Below the pieces are notes generated by a model, which worked only from the letters and a program-made list of their open reading frames with translations, had not been told where the DNA came from and made no database searches. This document shows, piece after piece, positions 1 to 7,989 of a stretch of 64,000 nt of DNA. This DNA is from Candidatus Bathyarchaeota archaeon. Lineage in GTDB: Archaea; Thermoproteota; Bathyarchaeia; TCS64. Numbering within the stretch: the stretch's first letter is position 1; each line of letters opens with the position of its first letter. The DNA lies in assembly GCA_026014875.1 (NCBI GenBank), contig JAOZHO010000027.1:88106-152105 (forward strand). Direction: 5' to 3'. Position numbers and translations under genes: made by a program.

Positions 1-215
1 ATCTCGTTCATGTCGCGGAACTGGGGGAAGTTGGGGACGTCGATCCCGGCATTCACCTTATCCACGAAACCCTCCACAACCTCTCGTTCGAAGATCTCGG
101 CGGCATCCGATCCGCCGACCAGGGAGAGGAACGACCCGGACTTCCGGGCCCCCTCCCAGATAACAGACTCCTCCACCCTGAGGGGGAGGCTGCCGACGTC
201 GTACGAGAGAACCAT
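1..215 (-). CDS. MetE-like cobalamin-independent methionine synthase family protein, N-terminal part, cut by the window edge
   Basis: Only about 71 codons are in the window; the gene runs off the left edge. The translation begins MVLSYDVGSLPL and continues with a stretch ending VNAGIDVPNFPQFRDMNE. This GS-(F/L)-P opening followed by a 'GxDxPxxPQxRDM' segment is typical of the archaeal UROD/MetE-like methionine synthase family (COG0620), which moves a methyl group to homocysteine. Its start codon lies 6 bp after the metK stop on the same strand, so the two are probably one transcript that makes methionine and activates it to SAM. The ORF track missed it because it is incomplete. The family call is good; the methyl donor cannot be judged from this fragment. 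Confidence 0.7.
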   Translation of the reverse strand, partial: MVLSYDVGSLPLRVEESVIWEGARKSGSFLSLVGGSDAAEIFEREVVEGFVDKVNAGIDVPNFPQFRDMNE

Positions 216-221
216 GGGCAC

Positions 222-1427
222 TCAGCAGACGTTTATCTTCCCCGTGGCGAGGTCGTTGCAGAACTGGTCGAGATGCTCGAACTCGTAGGCCATGACCTCC
301 TCGATGCCTGGGGTGACATCACCGACTGTGAACCCCTCTGCGGGGACCACCTGAGCCGAGCAGACCGCAGGCACGTCGATGGACTGGCCTATGGCGCTCA
401 CGAGCCAGATATAAACTTCCTTCACCCCGGCGACGTTATCCGATACCCTGTTCGCGATCCTGTAGCTCAGGAGGTTGTAGATCTTGCCGACGTGGCTCAC
501 CGGGTTCTTCCCGGCTGCGGCCTCGGAGGACATGGGCCTGTTAAGGGGTATGACCCCGATGACGTTGTTGCCCCTACCCACCTGCCCCGAGTCCCCCGTG
601 TCGATTGAGCTTCCCAGCACCGTGAGGTGGAGGCCGTTGATGCCCCGGCCCTCCCGGTCAAGGACGTTCAACCCTACGTTCACCTCGTCAAAACCGTACT
701 TGGAGTCGATGAAGCCGATGATCGAGTCGTAGATCTCGGATTTCTTCCGGAAATAGTCGGCCTCGCTCTCGATGAAACGGTCGACGAAAGCCATCGCGAC
801 GGTGAGGTTCAGGTCGTTGTCGTTCCTGAACCCCATGATCTTGATGTCCTCCCCAGACTCCGGGTTCTGTTTCTTGAACCCAGGGGTGTTGAGGTATCCC
901 TCGAGGTCCAGGATCAGGCGCTCCATCCTGCTCAGGGGTGCGAAGCCCACGGCTGCGGAGGTATCGTTCGCGCCGAGGTACTTTCCCTTCCTCTGGAAGA
1001 TGTCTTGGAGGGAGTCCGCCCCGGGCTTGATGACGCTCTGGTGCTTCACGTGCTCGGGTTCTATGAATCGGAGATTCTCCTTGAACCATTTCTCCGTGCT
1101 TTCAATGGCGATCTCGTTGACGGGGACGTGCTCGCCCCCCGCATCGAATGTCGCCCGGTCCCCGTATACTATGAGGATCGGTTCCGTCATCTTCCCTCCT
1201 CCGAAGGCGACCTCGGAGCCCCCTGCACCGATCAACCCCTTGTCCAGGTTGTGGTGGAGGATGGTCCCGAACCGTTTCAGGTACTCCTTGGACAGCTCGA
1301 TGGAGACCTGATTCATAACGGAGTCGCAGATCGTGTCGGGGTGGCCTAGACCCTTCCTCTCGCAGACCTCCATGGGCTTGTCGTCAAGGGCTAACTGCTT
1401 GAGCTCTTTCACTAAAATATTATCCAT
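222..1427 (-). CDS. metK: S-adenosylmethionine synthetase, archaeal type
   Basis: This 401-residue protein makes S-adenosylmethionine from ATP and methionine in the cytoplasm. Length and motifs match the archaeal MAT family (PF01941, COG1812), which is very divergent from bacterial MetK: ERKGLGHPDTICD near residue 25, a glycine-rich GGGKMTEPILIVYGDRA block, ANDTSAAVGFAPLS near 155, and GRGNNVIGVIPLNRPMSSEA followed by AGKNPVSHVGKIYN in the C-terminal half. It is the first gene of a leftward transcript with a MetE-like gene 6 bp downstream. An AT-rich promoter and a short inverted repeat lie just upstream (see the promoter entry). The start at 1427 follows the TATA-like box by about 60 bp and fits the family N-terminus. 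Confidence 0.95.
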   Translation of the reverse strand: MDNILVKELKQLALDDKPMEVCERKGLGHPDTICDSVMNQVSIELSKEYLKRFGTILHHNLDKGLIGAGGSEVAFGGGKMTEPILIVYGDRATFDAGGEHVPVNEIAIESTEKWFKENLRFIEPEHVKHQSVIKPGADSLQDIFQRKGKYLGANDTSAAVGFAPLSRMERLILDLEGYLNTPGFKKQNPESGEDIKIMGFRNDNDLNLTVAMAFVDRFIESEADYFRKKSEIYDSIIGFIDSKYGFDEVNVGLNVLDREGRGINGLHLTVLGSSIDTGDSGQVGRGNNVIGVIPLNRPMSSEAAAGKNPVSHVGKIYNLLSYRIANRVSDNVAGVKEVYIWLVSAIGQSIDVPAVCSAQVVPAEGFTVGDVTPGIEEVMAYEFEHLDQFCNDLATGKINVC

Positions 1428-1452
1428 ATACGCATACCTACCGAAAACGATT

Positions 1453-1495
1453 ATTCCTTAGGGAATCATTGACATAGAGAGTGTGTCCTTTTAAA
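1453..1495 (-). promoter_or_regulatory. metK promoter with candidate operator
   Basis: On the minus strand a TATA-like TTTAAAAG (plus 1488-1495) lies about 60 bp before the metK start. About 25-30 bp downstream of it, where transcription would start, sits ATTCCTTAGGGAAT (1453-1466), an inverted repeat with perfect 5-bp arms around a 4-bp centre. A repressor bound there would block initiation. The operator role is inferred from position alone. Confidence 0.4.
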
Positions 1496-1538
1496 CTTAT
1501 GCCTGCAAGGGATTATATGAAAAACGTAAGATGTACTA

Positions 1539-1550
1539 ACGAATATTCGT
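1539..1550. promoter_or_regulatory. 12-bp perfect palindrome in the divergent metK/zinc-ribbon gene spacer
   Basis: ACGAATATTCGT reads the same on both strands. It lies in the AT-rich spacer between metK and the rightward zinc-ribbon gene, about 45 bp upstream of the metK TATA-like box. It could bind a dimeric regulator. No known archaeal operator is recognised and a chance palindrome in AT-rich DNA is possible. Confidence 0.3.
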
Positions 1551-1700
1551 AAAGGAATAATGTATTCTTGGATACTTTTTTCTCAACATATAGGTTACAC
1601 CAGATCATAGGGAGCATTGATCCGCGCATTTTTTCATCCAAAACAATTATCTGGACAGAGCCCATCATTCACACTGATCCTGACCAAGGTTAGCTTAACG

Positions 1701-2636
1701 ATGGACGAGGAATTCATCCTATGCAGCAAATGCGGAAAGCAGATCCCCAAATACCAGTTCTGCATCTACTGCGGCTACAACCTCCTCAAGGACAGGGGGA
1801 GAATCCTCCAGGCCAGTGAGAAGGAGCATCCAACATTCGAACCTCCCGAGCCCACAACAAGCTTTGCACCCGAGGACACTAATTTTTCCCGACCCCTCGC
1901 GGAAGGCATCATGCCTCCCTTTCCGATGGCCCCTATCATGGAACCCTCCAGCCATACCCCGTACACTCAGGCGAGGAGAGAGCTTCTGAAGTACCAGATC
2001 TGGAGGGTCAAACTCTGCGGCATCTTCAGCGAGCAGGGAATGCCGACCAGGGTGTTCACCAACATCTGGGAGGGCTACGGGGACGAGGTCGCGAGACTCC
2101 AGAGTAAGATAGATGAAAGTCTGAGAGCACGCAAGACCGGCTACGAAGATAAGAAGGCCGAGCTGGAGAACGCCAAGCTCAAGTTAGACGAGCTCAGAGT
2201 GAGGGTGGCCATCGGGGAGATCTCTGAGAGCGACCTGTTGATCAGGACCCCCAGCATCCGGGCCGACGTCGAAAGCCTGGAACGCGAGGTCTCACGCCTC
2301 GAGGAGCAACTGAAGGGAGAGGAGGCCATACACGTGGGCGGGTCACCGAGGGAGATGTTTGAACATGAACAGTCGGCGAGGGCATTCGTCTCCAAGATCG
2401 ATGACCTCGTCGCCGAGGGCAAACTCAGCATGGAACTCGGAAAAAAATTGGGATCTGAGATGGATGAGATCCGAGAATATTTCTCATCCATGGTGGGGGA
2501 CCAAGGCGAACAGGATCTCAGGAACGAGCTCGACACCCTCGAAGTCAGGTACAAGGTGGGGGAGATCACACTGGCCGAGTACGAGTCCCTGAAGCGGGAA
2601 ATTGTCGCCAAGCTCGAGCGTCATTGGGCGAATTAA
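1701..2636 (+). CDS. zinc-ribbon, coiled-coil protein with SHOCT-like C-terminus
   Basis: I place the start at the ATG giving MDEEFILCSKCGK (311 residues) rather than the longer ORF start, because the extra 28 residues are low-quality and the zinc ribbon normally opens such proteins. Residues 9-27 form a CxxC...CxxC ribbon (CSKCGK, CIYCGY). A proline-rich linker follows, then long charged helices likely to be coiled coil. Near the C-terminus, LEVRYKVGEITLAEYESLKR has the 'kkGxITeeEfexlK' pattern of SHOCT helices, and a weaker similar stretch (VAIGEISESDL) occurs earlier. No enzyme motif is visible. The function is unknown; such proteins often act as oligomerising or membrane-associated adaptors. 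Confidence 0.75.
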   Translation: MDEEFILCSKCGKQIPKYQFCIYCGYNLLKDRGRILQASEKEHPTFEPPEPTTSFAPEDTNFSRPLAEGIMPPFPMAPIMEPSSHTPYTQARRELLKYQIWRVKLCGIFSEQGMPTRVFTNIWEGYGDEVARLQSKIDESLRARKTGYEDKKAELENAKLKLDELRVRVAIGEISESDLLIRTPSIRADVESLEREVSRLEEQLKGEEAIHVGGSPREMFEHEQSARAFVSKIDDLVAEGKLSMELGKKLGSEMDEIREYFSSMVGDQGEQDLRNELDTLEVRYKVGEITLAEYESLKREIVAKLERHWAN

Positions 2637-2717
2637 GGCGCTACTTGTTCTCTCTGAGTCACATCCAGTTAGGCAATACTAAAATATCCTAGAGCCTATT
2701 TTCACGAGGGTTATAAA

Positions 2718-3023
2718 ATGAATGACAAGTCCCTCGGCAGCCTGATCGTGGGGGTAAGCGTCGTCATGATGGTTGGCTACTTCGTCTGGGCATTCGCACC
2801 CTTACTGGGGCCGGCCGTGACGAGCGTGATATCTCCAGAGATGAGCGAATGGGCCTACCGCCTGCCGGTGATCCTCGCGGTCTACATGATGCTGCTGATC
2901 GTCGCCTGGATAGGGTACACGATGGCGACGACGCCTCCGCCGATACCGCTCGAGAGCCCGCTGGAGATCGAGAGAGAGGAGTACGACAGCACCAAAACTG
3001 GGAAAGAAGACCCATCGAGCTGA
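2718..3023 (+). CDS. small membrane protein with two transmembrane helices
   Basis: A 101-residue ORF starting ATG just after a short A/T-rich spacer. Two hydrophobic segments are clear: residues about 8-35 (LIVGVSVVMMVGYFVWAF and on) and about 50-70 (VILAVYMMLLIVAWIGYTM). The C-terminal tail is acidic and hydrophilic. It follows the zinc-ribbon/SHOCT gene by about 80 bp on the same strand and precedes another zinc-ribbon membrane protein, so the three may be expressed together. I do not recognise the family. Confidence 0.6.
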   Translation: MNDKSLGSLIVGVSVVMMVGYFVWAFAPLLGPAVTSVISPEMSEWAYRLPVILAVYMMLLIVAWIGYTMATTPPPIPLESPLEIEREEYDSTKTGKEDPSS

Positions 3024-3228
3024 TGATGCCGAGCTTTTTAAATATAACACGAAATCCTGCGACATTGCATATTCCTATAATCTTTTTGGGTTCTTCCTTC
3101 AGAATTTAGCAATAATAGTTAAAGAGAGTCAATCTTGTGGGTTCTCAAACACGTAATTGTAGCCTTTCTTCATCTGTTTAGTTGTTGAAACAAGGAAAAT
3201 CAGGAGGGGTAATGGTAACAGCGGAGGA

Positions 3229-3978
3229 ATGGGTAGACATCCCCAGACCTTATTGGATATGTTGAACATGGTGGCGGTGACACGCTTCGACCTGGAATCG
3301 ACGGGAGTCTGGTCTTTCCCGTTCACATTCCTCGTCTTGCTCCTCATAGTGGCCGCCGCCGATGTGCTCTTCTCATTTATTCCCTTTGAGATTGGGAGCG
3401 GCGGATGGCTCTGGGCCATCTCCACCACGGCCACAGCAGTTATCGCAAGCTACGTCGCGGAGAGGCTATCCATGGACCGGAGGAAAGCCCTCATCTCCAT
3501 GGTCCTTGCGGCCGCTTTCTCGATCCTCTTCTACAGGGACCTCTCGGCCCTGGTTCAGAGAACCCCAGTGCAGGAGATGACAATGGCCGCCTCCAACCCG
3601 TTCATCGGGATGGCGGTCTACACCTCGGCCATCACGGTGGTGCCCAGCGCTCTAGTAGGCGTGATTCTAGGGGGCGTGATCAGCTCCTTCCACTTCTCGG
3701 AGAAGAAGTTCAAACCACAATTCGATTTCCCCTCCACGACAGCAGTAAAAGAAGAGATCATAGGTCACGAACTGGCATGCGTCTCATGCGGGAGGTCGCT
3801 GCCCTTCGATTCCAAGTTCTGCCCCTTCTGCGGTAGGGAGCCCGAGCATCGTTCCCTGCCCGCACCGAAGTTCTGCAGATTCTGCGGGGCACATCTCAAA
3901 TATAGGGGGATGTTCTGCCCCGAGTGCGGCGACGAGATCGAGATGATCTCGAAGCCCCACATCTTCTACGCTAATTAG
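3229..3978 (+). CDS. four-helix membrane protein with C-terminal double zinc ribbon
   Basis: The protein (249 residues) has hydrophobic segments at roughly residues 25-50, 57-75, 80-98 and 120-155, followed by a soluble tail. The tail carries two zinc-ribbon units with four CxxC knuckles: CVSCGR, CPFCGR, CRFCGA and CPECGD. The topology predicts a membrane anchor presenting zinc ribbons in the cytoplasm. The start is uncertain: a GGAGG lies only about 3 bases before the annotated ATG, so translation may begin at a later Met (for example MLNMVAV). Its stop overlaps the convergent Trm5-like gene by 4 bp. No specific function can be assigned. Confidence 0.7.
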   Translation: MGRHPQTLLDMLNMVAVTRFDLESTGVWSFPFTFLVLLLIVAAADVLFSFIPFEIGSGGWLWAISTTATAVIASYVAERLSMDRRKALISMVLAAAFSILFYRDLSALVQRTPVQEMTMAASNPFIGMAVYTSAITVVPSALVGVILGGVISSFHFSEKKFKPQFDFPSTTAVKEEIIGHELACVSCGRSLPFDSKFCPFCGREPEHRSLPAPKFCRFCGAHLKYRGMFCPECGDEIEMISKPHIFYAN

Positions 3979-4835
3979 GCGCTCCGGATTTTTGAGAGTC
4001 TCGCGTCCACCCTCACCTTCCAAGTCCCCGGGCTGTACTGAGAAACCCGGATGTGACCTAGGAACTCCGCAGACCGTCCGTAGTCAGCCGCCGCCTCTGC
4101 AATTAGTTTCTCTGCCTCCGAGAATGCATCTTCCTGGGGGGCCCAATGATAGAGGTGGACCACTCCCCCGTCTTTCAGGAGAGGAACGGCAACATCCAGA
4201 AACTTGTAGGCTCCCCGGGGGAGGGGCATCATGATCCTGTCGTAGGTCTTTCCTAGTCCGGGGCAGACCTCCCTGACGTCGCCCTCGATGGCTTGGACCC
4301 TGTCGGATACTCTGTTGAGGTGGATGTTCTCGATGCAGTAGTTGTGGGCTGCGGGGTTTAGCTCCACGGCGGTCACACTGACCGTGGGGCGCCCCTTGGC
4401 AATGCGGATCGGTAGGGGGCCGACGCCGCTGAACATCACCAGTATCTCATCGCCGTCGTTCACGGCCTCCGTCAGCCGATCCCTCTCCCGGCTCTCCCGG
4501 GGGGAAAAATAGACCGTTCCGGGGTCGAGCCTGAAGACGCACCCCGACTCCCTGTGGAGGACCTCGGTATCCGGGTCACCAGCGATGAACCTGAGCTCCC
4601 TGATCCTATAGTCACCTGTCCTGGCGGATTCCTTGGCGAGGACGCTGGAGACGTTCCTGTTCACCCTCATGAGGGCCTCGGCGACCTCCCGCTCCACGTC
4701 CCTCAGCTCATCGGGAATCTCAACCACGGCTACGGCCTTCTGCTTGGAGCCGTAGATGTCGAAGGACTTGGTAACCAAGTTGACCTTGTCGGGGGGGAGT
4801 ATCGTCCTCAGCTCCGCTCTGAGATCTGGGCTCAT
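3975..4835 (-). CDS. Trm5/Met10-family tRNA (guanine-N1)-methyltransferase-like protein
   Basis: The protein (286 residues) matches the Trm5/TYW2 class I SAM-dependent methyltransferases that modify G37 of tRNA next to the anticodon. Visible blocks are YFSPRESRERDRL (the substrate-contacting FxPR..ER region), a SAM motif DGDEILVMFSGVGPLPI, the acidic VTAVELNPAAHNYCIENIHLN segment, IEGDVREV and YDRIMMPLPRGAYKFLDVAV. In well-studied Trm5 enzymes the last block reads NLP; here it is MPLP. N-terminal residues 1-90 fit the D1/D2 region. The chemistry (m1G37 or the TYW2-type transfer) is not settled by sequence. It is transcribed leftward and convergent with the zinc-ribbon membrane protein. Confidence 0.8.
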   Translation of the reverse strand: MSPDLRAELRTILPPDKVNLVTKSFDIYGSKQKAVAVVEIPDELRDVEREVAEALMRVNRNVSSVLAKESARTGDYRIRELRFIAGDPDTEVLHRESGCVFRLDPGTVYFSPRESRERDRLTEAVNDGDEILVMFSGVGPLPIRIAKGRPTVSVTAVELNPAAHNYCIENIHLNRVSDRVQAIEGDVREVCPGLGKTYDRIMMPLPRGAYKFLDVAVPLLKDGGVVHLYHWAPQEDAFSEAEKLIAEAAADYGRSAEFLGHIRVSQYSPGTWKVRVDARLSKIRSA

Positions 4836-4891
4836 CTCGGGGATAGAGTGACAGCAGGGGTCTTATTTATCCAGTGGTTCCGTCGTTCGGA

Positions 4892-5182
4892 CTAGAAGAT
4901 GGTCCTCTCACCGGTTTTGCGCGCCAGCTTGCCCCTCACCTTGATCTCGTCCTGGAACAGGTCGTCGGGGTCATAGTCCTCCCGGGTCCTCCGCTTTATG
5001 GTCTTTCCGCAGACGCCGTTTTCGAGGAGCTGACGTTGGAAACAGGTGGCGTAGTTGCATCCCTTGGGGTTGCACTCTTCGCCGGTCCATTCGCACCAGG
5101 CTTCTCCGTCCCTGATGATCAGGGAGCGTTTGGTGCACTTGAAGTCGCGACAGTCTGGAAAACACTGTTTTACTCCTGACAA
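4892..5182 (-). CDS. small cysteine-rich protein of unknown function
   Basis: A 96-residue ORF with eight cysteines in the first 60 residues, arranged roughly C-x3-C-x4-C-x13-C-x6-C-x4-C-x4-C-x10-C (CFPDC, CEWTGEEC, GCNYATC are visible). Such density suggests metal or iron-sulfur binding. The C-terminal third is charged and lacks cysteine. It lies upstream of the Trm5-like gene on the same strand, separated by 56 bp, so co-transcription is possible. I do not recognise a named family. Confidence 0.65.
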   Translation of the reverse strand: MSGVKQCFPDCRDFKCTKRSLIIRDGEAWCEWTGEECNPKGCNYATCFQRQLLENGVCGKTIKRRTREDYDPDDLFQDEIKVRGKLARKTGERTIF

Positions 5183-5324
5183 AATAAATTACCTCGTCGC
5201 AGTGGGAGAGTATAAGCGCTATTTTCAGTATTAAGATAGCATTTAAACTTTATTCATATCCGGACCAGTATCTACTCTTCATAAATAGAAATGCAGATAA
5301 CGTGGAGATAGGAGGTCGAAACAC

Positions 5325-6344
5325 GTGGTGAAAGTCGCGGTCAGCGGAATACCCCGGGGCTACCAGATGCCCCGGGAGGACGGCAACTGGCTCCAAGAGA
5401 AGCACAGGCGACAGATCATGGCGGTCTCCCCTGATGTGGAGTTGGTCGAGACGCCTCAGGGGGAGGTGCACAGGGTCGATGGGATGGTTGAGGGTGTCGA
5501 GGTCCTCCTCGCCGAGGGGGGTAACACGATCCACTACGGAGAGGAGCTGGACCGGGAGGACTATCTCAAGTTCTTCACCCCGAGCCTGAGGTGGGTCCAG
5601 CTCTGCAGCACGGGGTTCGGCGACAACATCACCCCGGAGATCATCAGCGGGGAAGTTGTGCTCACCAACGCCCCCGGGATCCATACAATACCAATCGCGG
5701 AGAGCGTAATTGCTGCGATGCTCGACCACGCGAAGAGGCTGAAGCAGAGACGGATAGACCAGGGCGATCACGCGTGGGGAAACGTCAAGCTCAGTGAGCT
5801 CTACGGGAGCACGGTCCTGCTGCTGGGGCTCGGGAACATCGGGAGGCGGGTCGCCATGCTGTGCAAGTCGTTCGAGATGAGGGTCATCGGCACCAAGAGG
5901 CGCGTCGAGGAGGTGGAGAACGTGGACCTCGTTTTCCCCCCTGACGAATTGAAGCGATACCTCCGGGAGGCCGACTATGTCGTCATCGCTGCGCCCCTCA
6001 CCCCCCTCACGGAGAACATGATAGGCCCTGAGGAGTTCGAGGCGATGAAGGAGTCAGCCTACCTGATCAACGTGGGGAGGGGGAGGATCGTGGATGAGGC
6101 CGCGATGGTCGAGGCACTTGGAGCGGGGAGCATCGGGGGAGCGTATCTCGACTGCCACGTGGAGGAGCCCCTGCCCTCGGATCACCCGCTCTGGGGTATG
6201 GAGAATGTCCTCGTGATTCCTCACGACAGCCACTCCTCGCCCTTCATAGGGGACCGGATTGTGGACATCTTCTGCGAGAACCTCCGCCGATACATAAAGG
6301 GAGACCCGCTCCTCCACGTCTGCGACCCCGCCCGGGGCTACTGA
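5325..6344 (+). CDS. D-isomer-specific 2-hydroxyacid dehydrogenase, NAD-dependent
   Basis: This 339-residue protein has the two-domain fold of D-2-hydroxyacid dehydrogenases, which interconvert 2-keto and D-2-hydroxy acids with NAD(P)H. The Rossmann glycine motif GLGNIGRRVA is near residue 170, followed by VNVGRGRIVDEAAMVEAL, the EEPLPSDHPLW block, and IPHDSHSS, which supplies the catalytic His. An N-terminal catalytic-domain piece includes VVLTNAPGIHTIPIAESV. The start is GTG 9 bases after a good Shine-Dalgarno (GGAGGT), with a second GTG as the next codon. The true substrate (glycerate, phosphoglycerate, glyoxylate or another) cannot be read from these motifs. No ACT domain is present, so SerA is less likely. 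Confidence 0.88.
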   Translation: MVKVAVSGIPRGYQMPREDGNWLQEKHRRQIMAVSPDVELVETPQGEVHRVDGMVEGVEVLLAEGGNTIHYGEELDREDYLKFFTPSLRWVQLCSTGFGDNITPEIISGEVVLTNAPGIHTIPIAESVIAAMLDHAKRLKQRRIDQGDHAWGNVKLSELYGSTVLLLGLGNIGRRVAMLCKSFEMRVIGTKRRVEEVENVDLVFPPDELKRYLREADYVVIAAPLTPLTENMIGPEEFEAMKESAYLINVGRGRIVDEAAMVEALGAGSIGGAYLDCHVEEPLPSDHPLWGMENVLVIPHDSHSSPFIGDRIVDIFCENLRRYIKGDPLLHVCDPARGY

Positions 6345-6398
6345 CCAGAGACCAAGGGTTTCATATATTTCGTCCTCAGTAACCCGATTGATCGCACC

Positions 6399-6653
6399 GT
6401 GTCGGACATCAGGGTCGAGGACGCAGGGGGGGCCCAGGCTTCAGCTAAACGATTTTTGGCTGCCCAGTTCGGAGCCAACAAGGTGAAGGAGGTGAGCTTC
6501 TCCAAGGCCTGGTACTCAACGGGGGCTCAGAGGGACGTCTGGGAGGTGGAGGGGGACGTCGTGGTGAAGACGGGCTGGTTCAGCAAGGAGACGGTCCACT
6601 TCAGGTTCCAGGTGGACCCCACCTCGGGGAAGGTCATCGCCTTCGAGATCTGA
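6399..6653 (+). CDS. small PepSY-like protein of unknown function
   Basis: An 84-residue ORF with a GTG start and a helix (residues 8-25) followed by alternating polar/hydrophobic strands, VWEVEGDVVVKTGWF and VHFRFQVDPTSGKVIAFEI. The ending 'DPxTGKVxxxE' resembles PepSY-type domains, which are often extracellular or inhibitory, but no signal peptide is present here. It follows the dehydrogenase by about 55 bp and is convergent with thyX. The PepSY relation is a pattern impression only. Confidence 0.5.
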   Translation: MSDIRVEDAGGAQASAKRFLAAQFGANKVKEVSFSKAWYSTGAQRDVWEVEGDVVVKTGWFSKETVHFRFQVDPTSGKVIAFEI

Positions 6654-6671
6654 CCTGAAAAGGACTGGAAG

Positions 6672-7283
6672 CTAGCTCTTCTCCAGCAACACCCGGTAAT
6701 GCTCCTGGACCTCGTTAATCCTGCCACAGGTGAACCTCCCCTCGGGGCAATATCCCAGCTGGCAGCAGTAGGGGCCGGTCTCCTTGAAGAGGCCGGGGGC
6801 CACGGCTACGACCTTGAGGAGCATCTCGTCCGCCAGGTCCTTTATCTCCCACTGGGCCCGTTCACAGCATCGTAGCCCGAAAAAGTGGTTGAGAGATCCG
6901 CCGTCCATTGTCATGAGCAGACTGGTCGGGGCGGCATTTGGCAGGACGAACCGGGCGTCCTCCTTGGGGACGCCGGATTCCACCAGTTTCCTGTACGCTT
7001 CACCGGAGGCCTCCACGAGACCCTTGAATGTCTCAGATCCGTCTCCAATGGATCCGGGGGTGACGACCCTTTCGCTGAGCCTCTTCCCCGTGATGTATCT
7101 CTGGCTCTGCTGGGAGTAGGATGCCACCCGGTGCCGGACGAGTTGGTGGCTGCAGGCCCGGCTTATCCCCTCGATGGCGAATGTGAAAGCCGTGTGGGGA
7201 AGGAGGTCGTTATCCGTGAGGCCATCATTGGAGATGTTCTTTAACCCTTCAACGGGTGTGTGGCTCAGGAGCTCGACTCTCAT
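6672..7283 (-). CDS. thyX: FAD-dependent thymidylate synthase ThyX, catalytic subunit lacking the N-terminal segment
   Basis: The ThyX signature RHRxxSxxxxSxR is intact as RHRVASYSQQSQRY, and the C-terminal half has the family's RCCERAQWEIKDLADEML block plus a cysteine-rich end (GPYCCQLGYCPEGRFTCGR). ThyX makes dTMP from dUMP with FAD and methylene-tetrahydrofolate or an archaeal pterin. I start it at the ATG overlapping the upstream stop (ATGA) because MRVELLSHTP is the usual family opening; the longer ORF N-terminus is a frame shadow. Relative to the family, about 40-50 residues are missing between this opening and FTFAIEGISRACSHQ, including the helix pair and the H-G-S-x-LEH motif. Those pieces are present in the gene immediately upstream. 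Confidence 0.85.
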   Translation of the reverse strand: MRVELLSHTPVEGLKNISNDGLTDNDLLPHTAFTFAIEGISRACSHQLVRHRVASYSQQSQRYITGKRLSERVVTPGSIGDGSETFKGLVEASGEAYRKLVESGVPKEDARFVLPNAAPTSLLMTMDGGSLNHFFGLRCCERAQWEIKDLADEMLLKVVAVAPGLFKETGPYCCQLGYCPEGRFTCGRINEVQEHYRVLLEKS

Positions 7284-7693
7284 TCCTTTCTCCCCCTCAA
7301 TGCCTTCAGGGAGGGGGCGAGTTCCCTCACCGAGTCGACGAGGGCGTCCCCGAATCCGTCTCTCTTTTTCTCCGAGTATTCCAGGATGGTCCGGAGATTG
7401 GCGCTCATGAGCCATTTGCTTTCGCCGATGGGGGTGAAGGTGAAGAACCTGTTCTCGAGAATTATCCTGAGCACTTCGCCTTCGGTGGCCTCAAGGGTCC
7501 ATGTGAACCTGTTATGCTCCAGGATGCTCCCGTGCTGCAGCTCCAGTCTCCCCACGGCGGTCCTGGCCTTTTGGGGGTTATTCTTCAGTCGCTCGTAGAG
7601 GGTGGAGGGTTGGGCTCCGCTGGTCGTGGTGAGCATCGCAGTGGCGATCAGAGTCTCGACGTCTGGGGTGTGGCAGATGAGCTCCAGTTTCAC
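7280..7693 (-). CDS. ThyX paralogue without the RHR signature, translationally coupled to thyX
   Basis: This 137-residue protein opens MKLELICHTPDVETL, like ThyX, and has the N-terminal helices and the LQHGSILEHNRFTWTLEA block. The sequence then passes to FFTFTPIGESKWLMSANLRTILEYSE, resembling the later ThyX helix, without any RHRxxS catalytic motif. It therefore retains the part missing from the downstream thyX and lacks the part present there. Its TGA overlaps the downstream ATG (ATGA), so the two products should be made in equal amounts. I infer a heteromeric ThyX in which this subunit supplies the flavin/folate-contacting N-terminal region. An alternative is a regulatory or decaying paralogue. 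Confidence 0.75.
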   Translation of the reverse strand: MKLELICHTPDVETLIATAMLTTTSGAQPSTLYERLKNNPQKARTAVGRLELQHGSILEHNRFTWTLEATEGEVLRIILENRFFTFTPIGESKWLMSANLRTILEYSEKKRDGFGDALVDSVRELAPSLKALRGRKE

Positions 7694-7719
7694 GATATCT
7701 TCCCCCTGGAGGGATTAGG

Positions 7720-7989
7720 TTAGACCGGGGGCATCTCGGATTTCTTGGGCTTGGCCTTGAGTTCCGGGGGGATGTCGACGGCCCTCACGACGTTTATTGT
7801 GTTGATGACATAGATGGGTGAGCCGTCGGGCTCGTAGTTCTTCAGCCTCTTGACCCCTCGGAGGACGAGCTTCACCTTGAGGGTGGTGCCGTCGCTGAGG
7901 GTGTAGGTGTTCCAGTTCTCCTCGACCTCCTTGAAGTCGAGGTCGACGCTCCCTTCGAGGGCCCCCATGGGCAGCTTACGCATCGACAT
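7720..7989 (-). CDS. small archaeal beta-rich protein of unknown function
   Basis: An 89-residue protein located 26 bp upstream of the ThyX-like pair on the same strand. Its core follows the pattern Y-x-L-x-DG-x2-LK-x-K-x-VL...V, then DGSPIYVINTINVVRAVDIPPEL and a lysine-rich tail. The same pattern appears twice in the unrelated-looking 176-residue protein at 13.1-13.7 kb, so this is a recurring domain in the genome. It looks like a small all-beta fold. Position suggests co-expression with thyX, but no function is known to me. Confidence 0.65.
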   Translation of the reverse strand: MSMRKLPMGALEGSVDLDFKEVEENWNTYTLSDGTTLKVKLVLRGVKRLKNYEPDGSPIYVINTINVVRAVDIPPELKAKPKKSEMPPV

